This document shows, piece after piece, positions 8,111-15,957 of a DNA stretch of 64,000 nucleotides (its first letter is position 1; the number at the start of each line of letters is the position of its first letter). Under the pieces are notes generated by a model. The model searched no databases. It was given only the letters and a program-made list of their open reading frames with translations, and had not been told where the DNA came from. Both the position numbers and the translations under genes were made by a program. This DNA comes from JAHDFB01 sp965658745. GTDB taxonomy: Bacteria; Bacteroidota; Bacteroidia; Chitinophagales; Saprospiraceae. The stretch spans positions 62,001 to 126,000 of the forward strand of contig CBFHTK010000008.1 of assembly GCA_965658745.1 (NCBI GenBank). Direction: 5' to 3'.

Positions 8111-8143
8111 TAAACCAATTAATTAAGAACACCGTAGCATGCT
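8111..8143 (+). repeat. Dispersed intergenic repeat, copy D
   Basis: Module 1 is eroded (TAAACCAATTAATT). Module 2 is ACACCGTAGCATGCT (8129-8143), followed by ATTTACA. It lies in the divergent spacer between the ABC operon and the interrupted dodecin gene. Confidence 0.55.
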
Positions 8144-8354
8144 ATTTACATACAAGACTGTCATTGTCAAAACAATCAAATCAAGGAGTCACAATCCCTT
8201 AAGATCCTCTTCTTCCAATTTAATTAGTACACCAACTCAATGTCAAGTATTTAGAAAGTAGGACAATCTTTCACTTGAGTCTAGATATACAAAACTTACT
8301 TGGCACAATTTTTGGGCTCAAGCACAGTATTATATACTACTTAAACTTAAACAC

Positions 8355-8558
8355 ATGGCAGTACTAAAAGTGATAGAGGTATTATCAGATTCAAAGACAA
8401 GCTGGGAAGATGCCACAGCTAAAGCTGTTAAAAAAGCATCCAAATCAGTCAAAGGAATAAAGTCCGTCTTCGTTCAAAGCCAGAGTGCTGTTGTCGAAAA
8501 TGACAAAGTGAAATAGTATAGAGTTAATCTAAAACTGACTTTTGAGGTAAAGGACTAG
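8355..8558 (+). pseudogene. Dodecin, interrupted by an in-frame amber codon
   Basis: ATG at 8355 opens a frame reading MAVLKVIEVLSDSKTSWEDA and continuing as a typical dodecin (helix with AVKKASKSVKGIK, strand SVFVQSQSAVVE). Codon 54 is TAG (8514-8516). Beyond it the same frame resumes with YRVNLKLTFEVKD and a stop at 8556, exactly the terminal beta strand expected of a dodecin of about 67 residues. Dodecins are small dodecameric flavin-storage proteins; the SWEDA tryptophan is the flavin-stacking residue. Losing the last strand should prevent assembly, so I call this a pseudogene or a sequence error. A terminator follows at 8616. Confidence 0.8.
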
Positions 8559-8615
8559 AAGAAAAAGCTTTATGATTGAGGGATCGTAAACAATTTACTT
8601 TTAAACCGATTTTGA

Positions 8616-8648
8616 AAGTGCGTGATGAAAGTCGCGCACTTTTTATTT
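8616..8648 (+). terminator. Rho-independent terminator after the dodecin gene
   Basis: AAGTGCG-T-GA pairs with TC-G-CGCACTT around a short loop and is followed by TTTTTATTTT. It is oriented for the plus-strand dodecin gene and abuts the 3' end of the TetR-type gene, so it may serve both directions. Confidence 0.75.
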
Positions 8649-9218
8649 TCGTAGGCCTCTCAGAATGACCCCTGCAATATCTGCTTTCAAGCTATTTTTA
8701 TCAATTTCCCGACCAGGACGATACCAAAGATATAGCCATTTGAATGATGACAAGAACGTTTGGTACAGAACAAATGAATCTCCTTTAATAATCACGTCTT
8801 CATCAATTCCACGTTCGATTATATCTAGAATTTGCTTTTCATAAGCTTTTCGCTTACTTCGAAACTGAGATATTGTAGGTTCTTCTAGATGTCTCCATTC
8901 ATCATTAAATACCGTAACTGACATAGGGTCTTCCAAGGCCATCTCTATGTGGAAGTAAGAGATCTTTCTGAGTAGATCAAAAACATCCCCCTCTTCTGTC
9001 AAAATTAGATTCAAATTGTCTTGAAATTTGTTGGCTTCGTTCAAACAAATCTGTGATAGAATCTCTTGTTTGCTTGAAATATGACTGTACAAAGAAGAAG
9101 CTTCCAAGCCAACTTCTTTTGCCAATTGACGCATTGAAGTCGCCTGATATCCATTTTTCTTGAACAGTTTAGCTGCTGCAAAGTATATCTTATCCTTCTT
9201 TGAAATTTTCTTGGTCAT
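8643..9218 (-). CDS. TetR family transcriptional regulator
   Basis: A 191-residue regulator with an N-terminal helix-turn-helix (about residues 18-45: GYQATSMRQLAKEVGLEASSLYSHISSK) and an all-helical ligand domain. The ATG at 9218 is chosen over an in-frame GTG two codons upstream, since it leaves 8 bases after the stop of the reductase gene. It is the second gene of a two-gene leftward operon with a PaaE-like reductase. By context it may resemble PaaR-type repressors that respond to phenylacetyl-CoA, but no paaABCD genes are in the window, so the ligand is open. Confidence 0.9.
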   Translation of the reverse strand: MTKKISKKDKIYFAAAKLFKKNGYQATSMRQLAKEVGLEASSLYSHISSKQEILSQICLNEANKFQDNLNLILTEEGDVFDLLRKISYFHIEMALEDPMSVTVFNDEWRHLEEPTISQFRSKRKAYEKQILDIIERGIDEDVIIKGDSFVLYQTFLSSFKWLYLWYRPGREIDKNSLKADIAGVILRGLRK

Positions 9219-9226
9219 AGTCACAG

Positions 9227-10300
9227 TTACACTGCATCAAAACTCACAACTACATGATCAGAGGTTGGGTACGATTGACAAGTTAATATGTATCCTCGTT
9301 CGATTTCATCGTGCTCGAGTCCATAATTAACGTACATTTTTGCTTCTCCAGATACTAACTTTGCTTTACAAGTACAGCAAACACCACCTTTACAAGCAAA
9401 GGGTAAGTCTGCACCTTGCAGAAGTGCTTTGTCGAGAATATTATCATCATCTTTTCTAAAATCCATCAACATGGTTTTTCCATCCAAGACAATTTCCATT
9501 GTTTTGTTAGGAACCGTTTCGTTTTGCTTTTCTTGTCTCTCATTTCTTGCCTTCTTACCCTCACTAGTTGTAAACAATTCAAAATGTACCTGATCCCTCT
9601 TAATGCCTAAGGCAAAAAGCCCATCTCGGACATCCATAATCATCTCTTCTGGACCACATAAAAAATATTGATCAACTTTCGCCGTATCAAAACAAGTTGG
9701 AATCCAAAGGCCCAGTTTATTTCGATCTATTCGACCATTAAACGTTTCACTTTCTTGAGGCTGCCTTGACAATAAATGAAAAACTTGGAGACGCTCTACA
9801 AAAAGATTCTTGAGAGCTTCTAACTCTTCTAAAAACATAATTGATCTAACATTCTTATTACCATAAAACAAGGTAACTTGGGAATCCGGAGATAAACTCA
9901 GTGTTGATTTAATCATGGAAAGTATAGGTGTAATACCACTACCAGCAGCGAAAAACACAAAGTGCGTATCTGCTTCGGTCTCCATTTTATTTACGAAATT
10001 ACCTTGAGGTAAACTCGCCATCACGACATCATCAACTTGAAGATCATTTTTAGCATAAGTACTGAAGATTCCGCCGGGAACTACTTTTATACCTATGGAA
10101 ATAGTATTTTCCTCAGGACCACTACATAAAGAATAAGAGCGCCTGATAGTTTCCCCATAAATTTCATGCTCAAATACTAAATACTGACCCGATTTATAAT
10201 TGTAATCCTCGGATCTATCCTGAGACGGGTGAAAATCAACACGTACACTGTCAGCAGTTAGATGCTCGATATGCGATACTTTGAGTTGGTAAAATTCCAT
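9227..10300 (-). CDS. PaaE-like FAD/2Fe-2S oxidoreductase
   Basis: A 357-residue three-domain reductase: FAD-binding barrel (RRSYSLCS, about residues 52-59), NAD(P)-binding domain (FFAAGSGITPILSMI, about 113-127; YFLCGPEEMI) and a C-terminal plant-type ferredoxin domain with cysteines in FACKGGVCCTCKAKL plus a distal TCQS cysteine, ligating a 2Fe-2S cluster. This is the architecture of PaaE, the reductase of phenylacetyl-CoA epoxidase, and of related electron-transfer partners. The oxygenase subunits are absent here, so the partner is unknown. It is first in an operon with a TetR regulator; a palindrome lies just upstream of the start. Confidence 0.85.
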   Translation of the reverse strand: MEFYQLKVSHIEHLTADSVRVDFHPSQDRSEDYNYKSGQYLVFEHEIYGETIRRSYSLCSGPEENTISIGIKVVPGGIFSTYAKNDLQVDDVVMASLPQGNFVNKMETEADTHFVFFAAGSGITPILSMIKSTLSLSPDSQVTLFYGNKNVRSIMFLEELEALKNLFVERLQVFHLLSRQPQESETFNGRIDRNKLGLWIPTCFDTAKVDQYFLCGPEEMIMDVRDGLFALGIKRDQVHFELFTTSEGKKARNERQEKQNETVPNKTMEIVLDGKTMLMDFRKDDDNILDKALLQGADLPFACKGGVCCTCKAKLVSGEAKMYVNYGLEHDEIERGYILTCQSYPTSDHVVVSFDAV

Positions 10301-10308
10301 AAATACCG

Positions 10309-10322
10309 AATGAACGTTCGTT
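10309..10322. promoter_or_regulatory. Candidate TetR-family operator
   Basis: AATGAACGTTCGTT is a 12-of-14 palindrome centred on AACGTT, 9 bp upstream of the PaaE-like start codon. GAACG/CGTTC half-sites are typical of TetR-family operators. The adjacent tetR gene is the likely source of the repressor (inference). Confidence 0.55.
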
Positions 10323-10420
10323 AGTAAAATTCAAATTTAATATATCTCTGCTAAAGCTTCTGTATTCATTCCAAAAATCAACTTCAATTAGTAGAAATCC
10401 TCGAGTAATTTCAAAGATTT

Positions 10421-10498
10421 GGGCGTCCAGGCGCGCTATCCGCTCACATCCTTCCTCACTATGGTTCGTCGGAACCCGCTTCTATCGCTGACGTGGGG
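10421..10498 (+). repeat. GC-rich REP-like element, copy 2
   Basis: Starts GGGCGTCCAGGCGCGC and ends near CGCTGACG, with an internal imperfect palindrome around GGTTCGTCGGAACC. Head and tail match the element at 2106-2195, while the middle differs. It lies about 195 bp upstream of a RAYT-transposase-like gene, the class of protein associated with REP elements. Confidence 0.55.
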
Positions 10499-10692
10499 CA
10501 CAGTCAATTTAAGGTTCCATTTTAGCATATTCAGGCAGTTTCTCTGAACACAGAACTTCTAGTCTACATAAAGTAATCAAGCATAGAACACGTCACAACT
10601 ATTTTTAAATTTTCACTCATGAAAAGGGGACAATCCTGCTACTCAATACACTAATAGTAAAAGCTAATTCACTAAAATCTAAAGAGCCAACT

Positions 10693-11421
10693 ATGATTAA
10701 GATCAAACAAATAGAACACAATAGCATATATCTGTTAGAAGGCCTTTGTACGGCAAACACGCATTTCATCGAGAATGAAAAAGAAGTTAGAATATTCTTG
10801 AACCTCATCAATAGACGATTAGGACAGTACATGTCCATTCTAGAGTATGTGATAAAACCTACTGGCTGGCAACTAATTGTCAAAACTAAATCTGAATACA
10901 AAATCAAAACTTCATATTTCAATCAATTGAAACGGAAGAGCATAAGGCCTAAACGAGTACTCAACTCTGTGAATCTGATTATTAGCGAAGCAATCAGGAT
11001 ACTTAGATCTCGTTTCACAAATATCACAAACCCTTTGAGAGGACGAGAGGGAAATGCTTCAAAAAAAGTATTTCAAAAATATCAATTTAGCTCAATTGAA
11101 GAAGCTAGAAAATACATTAGAAAAATTAGAAATCGGGAAGTTAGCCTTGATCAACCCAATAAGAAATACCAAGCTAATCCTCGATACTTTGATCAAAAAG
11201 GAGAACTACTAAGAAATCCTGAGCTTTTAAGTAGCAAGTCATTTCATGAAGAGAAAAGTCAGTCCTTGTGCAAAGCATTTAAGTGGATCAAAAGGTATGA
11301 CTTTTTAGGTCTAGGATTCGAAAAATCTATCAGTAAGACGATTCAAAAATATTTTGATTTAGTTGACAAAGACGCCAAAAAAAAGATAAAAAAATCATTT
11401 AAGTCTCTGATATCCAATTAA
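10693..11421 (+). CDS. REP-associated (Y1/IS200-like) transposase homologue without HUH motif
   Basis: A 242-residue basic protein not confidently assignable by motif, but its layout follows RAYT proteins. The segment EYVIKPTGWQLIVKTKS aligns with the RAYT core that normally reads YxxMPNHxHLLI, with G and Q in place of the two catalytic histidines. Further on, RILRSRFTNIT, then REGNASKKVFQKYQF, then EEARKYIRKIRNREV parallel the usual YxRxFN, GxLFQGRFK and YIHLNPVRA blocks. If correct, the protein is a catalytically dead or domesticated derivative. A REP-like element lies just upstream. The C-terminal 90 residues (FKWIKRYDFLGLGF) are unassigned. Confidence 0.5.
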   Translation: MIKIKQIEHNSIYLLEGLCTANTHFIENEKEVRIFLNLINRRLGQYMSILEYVIKPTGWQLIVKTKSEYKIKTSYFNQLKRKSIRPKRVLNSVNLIISEAIRILRSRFTNITNPLRGREGNASKKVFQKYQFSSIEEARKYIRKIRNREVSLDQPNKKYQANPRYFDQKGELLRNPELLSSKSFHEEKSQSLCKAFKWIKRYDFLGLGFEKSISKTIQKYFDLVDKDAKKKIKKSFKSLISN

Positions 11422-11776
11422 TTACGTTGCCTATGACATACAAGTCATAAATTTAGACATAGCATAGCGAGCAGTTTTCAAATGCTCCTTCGAAGGGGTC
11501 CATGAACTGACAAGAAACTCCCATTGACATATTTCTAGCAGAGGTAGGTACATATGTGCCCTATTGCCTACAATTTATTCTTAACAATCTATTCATTCTA
11601 CAAAAAGAACAACGTATTACTTTGAAAAATCTAAATAATAACAAATTGTACCTGCTGTATTGATTACATATGTAACTATGAACTTGCTACACTTAATTTT
11701 CACCTTGCTAGTCGCAAAAAATATAGAGATAAATAGCTATAAATCAAATAATTAAAGATACCGTGGCATAGGTTTA
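11422..11776. other. Convergent intergenic spacer
   Basis: No supported gene. It includes a short palindrome CCTTCGAAGG near 11490 and repeat copy E at its right end. Confidence 0.4.
11741..11772 (+). repeat. Dispersed intergenic repeat, copy E
   Basis: Remnant of module 1 AAATCAAATAATT, then module 2 ATACCGTGGCATAGG (11758-11772). It ends next to the stop codon of the leftward lipoprotein gene, between convergent genes. Confidence 0.6.
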
Positions 11777-12616
11777 CTACTTGTTAAAATTCTTAGTCAA
11801 TACTCCTCCTTCAGTCTCCACAAATAGCATTCCTCCGAAAGTCAAAACTCTACATTCCTCGATTCCGAGGACCTCCAACTCTTTTTCATAGGTATATTCA
11901 AATGCACTTTTACTTAAACACCCGTATTCATCACCTTTAGGAAAGCAAATCACCTCATCTACTCCTCTCAAGGGCAAACCGGTCGTAATATCAACATCAT
12001 CGATAAACCGTCCTAGATTATCCAACACCAATAGTTTACCCTCCCTATTTCGCAGATACACTTGATTATTGTATTCACGAATCGTCTCGATGGACAATTC
12101 GAGGTTTGTTACTCCATATAGATCTGCGCTTTCTAAAACTCTATCACCTTCAATACTGTAACGTAGAAGTTTTCTTTCAACTGTATCGTACATCCACAGT
12201 TGATTATTATTAGACAATGACACAGCAGTTATGTCGTTTTTGGTCCATGTTGCTAGCAAAATCTCTTTTAGCGGAGCAAGATTGCGATCAAATAACATAA
12301 TTTTCCCTGCATCTCGATAAAAGACCAGCAAGTAAAGTGGATTTGCTACATCAATTGAATAAATAAAACCTGCAAGTTGACTATCAAAAGTTTTGTCTAA
12401 GTTTCCATCAATATTATACTTTAGCAAAGTACGTTGATTCTTCACCAAGTACATGTTTCCAACCTGATCTACATTCATAAGTGAAAAATTACTACCTTGA
12501 ATATGATAGGAATACGATTGTGGTACAACGAAATCCTTTGGAGTTTCACGTAATGAACTACAACTGACTTGGACAAAAAGTACTGCTAGAAAGCAATTGA
12601 GTAATCTAATCTTCAT
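11777..12616 (-). CDS. Putative lipoprotein with beta-propeller-like repeats
   Basis: A 279-residue protein with a lipoprotein signal peptide (hydrophobic FLAVLFVQVSC, lipid-modified cysteine about residue 19). The mature part has repeated NHL/propeller-like strands (YLVKNQRTLLKYNIDGNL, QLWMYDTVERKLLRYSIEG), suggesting a five- or six-bladed propeller at the periplasmic face of a membrane. Its start overlaps the end of lpxH by 11 bp, so the two are co-transcribed. No specific function is recognisable; a link with lipid A synthesis is only by operon position. Confidence 0.75.
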   Translation of the reverse strand: MKIRLLNCFLAVLFVQVSCSSLRETPKDFVVPQSYSYHIQGSNFSLMNVDQVGNMYLVKNQRTLLKYNIDGNLDKTFDSQLAGFIYSIDVANPLYLLVFYRDAGKIMLFDRNLAPLKEILLATWTKNDITAVSLSNNNQLWMYDTVERKLLRYSIEGDRVLESADLYGVTNLELSIETIREYNNQVYLRNREGKLLVLDNLGRFIDDVDITTGLPLRGVDEVICFPKGDEYGCLSKSAFEYTYEKELEVLGIEECRVLTFGGMLFVETEGGVLTKNFNK

Positions 12617-13358
12617 ATTGCCTTAATTGTAATTGATTTCCGTCCCATACAGCGTAAGAGTCCTGAGTAATCCAGTCGCCTAGATTAATGATCTTTGAAG
12701 TTTCAGAAAGTGAATATTCGTACATTAAATGTCGGTGTCCAAAGATGAAATAATCAATTGACTGATCTGTTTTAAGAAAATCTTGAGCGTATTTTATCAA
12801 CCATTCTTCTTCCGCCTTGAATTCATCCGGACGAGTATATTTCTGAGCATCTCGCTGTGAAATTCGCTTCATTAGCCCAAGTGCAAGGGTTGGATGAATG
12901 AGGGAAAAAAGCCATTGTGCGATCTTAGAAGCGAATAACTGCTTAATAACCTTGTAACTAAAATCACTTGGACCGAGGCCGTCACCATGTCCAATATACA
13001 TCGTATGCCTACCAATATAAACGATCTGAGGCTCTCTGTAGACCTTAATTCCATATTCTTGGGTAAAGTAATTAAACATCCACATATCGTGATTACCTGT
13101 AAAAAAAAAGATTCTCACTCCCTTGTTCCTCAACCTCTTCAACATTGCAAGCAGATCCGAAAATCCTTTGGGAATAGATGTTTTATACTCGTACCAATAA
13201 TCAAAAATATCACCAACGAGATAAAGTTCAGCAAGTACATGCTCATACGACTCCAACCACCTGACGATTCGAAGTTCACGTTCTTTACTAGTATGAGTAG
13301 TATCTATACCTAGGTGAAAATCTGATGCAAATAGAATATGTGTGCGATTATTATCCAT
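12606..13358 (-). CDS. lpxH: UDP-2,3-diacylglucosamine diphosphatase
   Basis: A 250-residue calcineurin-like metallophosphoesterase that converts UDP-2,3-diacylglucosamine to lipid X plus UMP in lipid A synthesis, acting at the inner membrane. All metal motifs are visible: DFHLG (about residues 12-16), GDIFDYW (about 49-55), GNHD (about 82-85), GHGD (about 119-122) and GHRH (near 209). The length agrees with LpxH rather than LpxI or LpxG. Downstream, the propeller lipoprotein overlaps by 11 bp; upstream lies a glycosyltransferase with a 28-bp gap, so the three leftward genes may form one transcript. Confidence 0.9.
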   Translation of the reverse strand: MDNNRTHILFASDFHLGIDTTHTSKERELRIVRWLESYEHVLAELYLVGDIFDYWYEYKTSIPKGFSDLLAMLKRLRNKGVRIFFFTGNHDMWMFNYFTQEYGIKVYREPQIVYIGRHTMYIGHGDGLGPSDFSYKVIKQLFASKIAQWLFSLIHPTLALGLMKRISQRDAQKYTRPDEFKAEEEWLIKYAQDFLKTDQSIDYFIFGHRHLMYEYSLSETSKIINLGDWITQDSYAVWDGNQLQLRQYED

Positions 13359-13386
13359 GTACCTCTTTTGGACGAAAGTCCTGCTT

Positions 13387-14100
13387 TTACCTACTCCAAA
13401 GATTATATTTCAAAATACAATAAATGGCTCTGAATCCATCTTGCCAACCGATTTTCTTACCGTCTTCAAACGATCGACCATAATAGCTGATTCCCACCTC
13501 ATAAATTCTCACGCCTTTTATTCTTGATACTTTGGCTGTAACTTCTGGTTCAAAACCGAAACGTTTTTCTTCGAGACTAAGTGACTTTATGATATCACTC
13601 TTCCACATCTTATAGCAGGTTTCCATATCGGTTAGATTCAGATTTGTCATCATATTACTCATTGCGGTAAGGAACTTATTCCCGATAGAGTGCCAATAAA
13701 ACAAAATCCGGTGTGGTTTTCCACCCATGAATCTAGAACCATACACAACGTCAGCTTGACCGTTCAAAATGGGACCAAGTAGAATATTATACTCTTCAGG
13801 GTCGTATTCCAAATCAGCATCTTGAATAACAACAATATCACCTATAGCCTCAACAATTCCTGTATGTAAAGCAGCTCCCTTACCTTGATTAACTTCGTGC
13901 TTTCGATATTGAATATTAAATTCAGGGTTCTTGCTGATATATGACTTAATTGCGGATTCTGTCTCGTCTGTAGAACAATCATTGACGATAATGATCTCCT
14001 TTTCAATTCCTCCTATCAAATCGACAGCTTGAACCTTATCCAAAATTAAATGGATTGTTCTAGCTTCATTATAAGCAGGAATAATTATCGATAAAAGCAT
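13387..14100 (-). CDS. Family 2 glycosyltransferase (DPM1/polyprenol-phosphate type)
   Basis: A GT2 enzyme of about 237 residues. It begins LLSIIIPAYNEARTI, has the nucleotide-sugar motifs IIVNDCSTDET and the DxD-like VIQDADLEYDP, and the acceptor-region motif YGSRFMGG. These are the features of dolichol/undecaprenyl-phosphate mannosyl- or glucosyltransferases. No C-terminal membrane pair is present, so it is the soluble DPM1-like form. An in-frame upstream ATG at 14136 would add a 12-residue non-conserved leader; 14100 is preferred. It likely supplies a lipid-linked sugar for envelope glycans or protein glycosylation. Confidence 0.87.
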   Translation of the reverse strand: MLLSIIIPAYNEARTIHLILDKVQAVDLIGGIEKEIIIVNDCSTDETESAIKSYISKNPEFNIQYRKHEVNQGKGAALHTGIVEAIGDIVVIQDADLEYDPEEYNILLGPILNGQADVVYGSRFMGGKPHRILFYWHSIGNKFLTAMSNMMTNLNLTDMETCYKMWKSDIIKSLSLEEKRFGFEPEVTAKVSRIKGVRIYEVGISYYGRSFEDGKKIGWQDGFRAIYCILKYNLWSR

Positions 14101-14321
14101 AATATTTTCATATTGAAAGGATAAATATAAACCCAAAAGATGACTTTTACGTTTTTGATGTTGGGTATTGCATTTTTACTAGAGTCACTGATTTACATCA
14201 AAATGCAAATCGAGTATTTTTTTCATCTTTGCGTGCCCAATTAATCGTCAGTATCACTAGAAGGCAAGCTAAATGCAAACGAGTGATACAATGGCCTAAT
14301 ACTTTAATATCGAATAATCAT

Positions 14322-15425
14322 ATGAGCAATTCATTCAATAAGATCGTAATTTCAGAAATAGTAGAAGAAACTCAGAAAGCAAAATCCTTTGTACTAGAAA
14401 TTCCTGAGAATCTAAGAGAAGACTACAGTTTTAAGGCTGGCCAATATCTTACCCTTAGATTTGAGATTGAAGGAGAAGAGGAAAGAAGGTCTTATTCACT
14501 AAGTAGTTCGCCGACAGATAATAAATGGAGAATTTGCGTAAAAAGAGTTGATGGAGGAAAAATATCTAACTACATGTGCGACAATTTGAATATTGGTGAC
14601 AAAATTGATGTGATGCCACCTGATGGAAGATTCACTTATATAGCAGATCCAGAAAAACAAGCTCAATATTACCTGTTTGCTGCGGGAAGTGGAATAACTC
14701 CTGTGATGTCAATTGCTCGTGAGATTCTAGAGCAAGAACCACTAAGTACAGTGTACCTACTTTATGGAAATATCGATGAAGCCCAAGTAATATATCAATC
14801 TGAACTCGAGCAAATGGTAAAGACTTATGGAGATCAGTTTCATATTCGACATGCTTATAGTTCAAAAGAGGAAAAGAGAGGTTTAATCGGCTCTTTATTC
14901 AAGAAATCTAGCGTACAACTACCTTATTTTCCAGGAAGAATTGCAAAAGATACAATCAAGAAGCTTTTAGGACAGTTTCCAGTGACTAATCATCAATTAG
15001 CTGAAGCATATATTTGCGGTCCTGGAAGTATGAATTCTGACGTTCAAGAACGCCTAATCAAACACGCTTTTGTAAAAAGCAACATTCATTTCGAATCTTT
15101 TGGAACTACCGATGATGGGACAGAAACGACCGATGTAGGAGATTTCAAAGGCACTAGTGACTTGACTGTTGAACTCGATGGTAAGACAATCAAGTTAAAA
15201 ATTGATGCTCAACAATCAATTTTAAATTCTTTGATTGACGAAGGGTATGACCCACCACACTCTTGCTGTTCAGGAGCTTGTAGTAGTTGTATGGCTAAAA
15301 TGAAAACAGGTAAAGTTCATATGGAAGTTGCGCATGCACTAGATGATGATGATATTGCCAACGGATATATTCTAACTTGCCAAGCTCACGCTGATGCTGC
15401 TGAAATTCATATTGTTTACGAATAG
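14322..15425 (+). CDS. Second PaaE-like FAD/2Fe-2S oxidoreductase
   Basis: About 367 residues, with the same three-domain order as the reductase at 9227-10300: FAD barrel (RRSYSLSSSP), NAD(P) domain (YLFAAGSGITPVMSIA; YICGPGSMN) and C-terminal ferredoxin domain (HSCCSGACSSCMAKM plus distal TCQA). It differs by an insertion of about 30 basic residues near the NAD domain (GLIGSLFKKSS). The longer frame from 14229 is open, but the ATG at 14322 starts just before the conserved FNKIVISEI strand and is chosen. It is monocistronic, divergent from the glycosyltransferase. Partner protein unknown. Confidence 0.85.
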   Translation: MSNSFNKIVISEIVEETQKAKSFVLEIPENLREDYSFKAGQYLTLRFEIEGEEERRSYSLSSSPTDNKWRICVKRVDGGKISNYMCDNLNIGDKIDVMPPDGRFTYIADPEKQAQYYLFAAGSGITPVMSIAREILEQEPLSTVYLLYGNIDEAQVIYQSELEQMVKTYGDQFHIRHAYSSKEEKRGLIGSLFKKSSVQLPYFPGRIAKDTIKKLLGQFPVTNHQLAEAYICGPGSMNSDVQERLIKHAFVKSNIHFESFGTTDDGTETTDVGDFKGTSDLTVELDGKTIKLKIDAQQSILNSLIDEGYDPPHSCCSGACSSCMAKMKTGKVHMEVAHALDDDDIANGYILTCQAHADAAEIHIVYE

Positions 15426-15957
15426 GAAAATCAAATCTTTGGATACGCGACTTTTTGATCGCCTGGCTGATTAATTGATCCATAGGTCTTACTTCTATCA
15501 CTTGCTATAACTTTGACTAAAAGCATAGCAATACTAATCGATATTTCTTGGAGTTAAGAACGTAAATTTATTTATTGAAATATTCGCGTCCAAAAGTTAG
15601 CAGTTGAGAGGTAATCAAAACGCATATTTTATGAATCTAATGCGCGTGTTACGATGTCTTCAAATCATTGAATACCAACTAGTTAAGTATCAAAAAGTGG
15701 ACAAGCCTCCCAGATCTCCTCAAACTATAACCTGTAACCATATTCATGAAACTTCTATTTGAACCACTACACTGAAAAAAACAGAATCATGAGAAATCTA
15801 GATCTATGCGTATGGCATGGTCATCTCAATCACTTGAAAACCACACTATTACAACAAAAAAAATGCGAATTAGCAATTGCCTAAAACACGGTTTTTTTTA
15901 GAAAAAACTCTACTTCAAATTGCTTCTAGTAAACATCAAAATAGACTCTTTAGAAAT
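15426..15957. other. Convergent intergenic spacer without recognisable features
   Basis: Between the second PaaE-like gene (+) and the S8 protease gene (-). No open frame with coding character, no strong hairpin and no copy of the dispersed repeats. Only A- and T-rich runs near 15855-15905 stand out. Confidence 0.5.

Noticed and set aside
8514..8516. TAG recoding (for example pyrrolysine-like) in dodecin
   Set aside because: TAG ends other genes in the window and no supporting machinery is visible.
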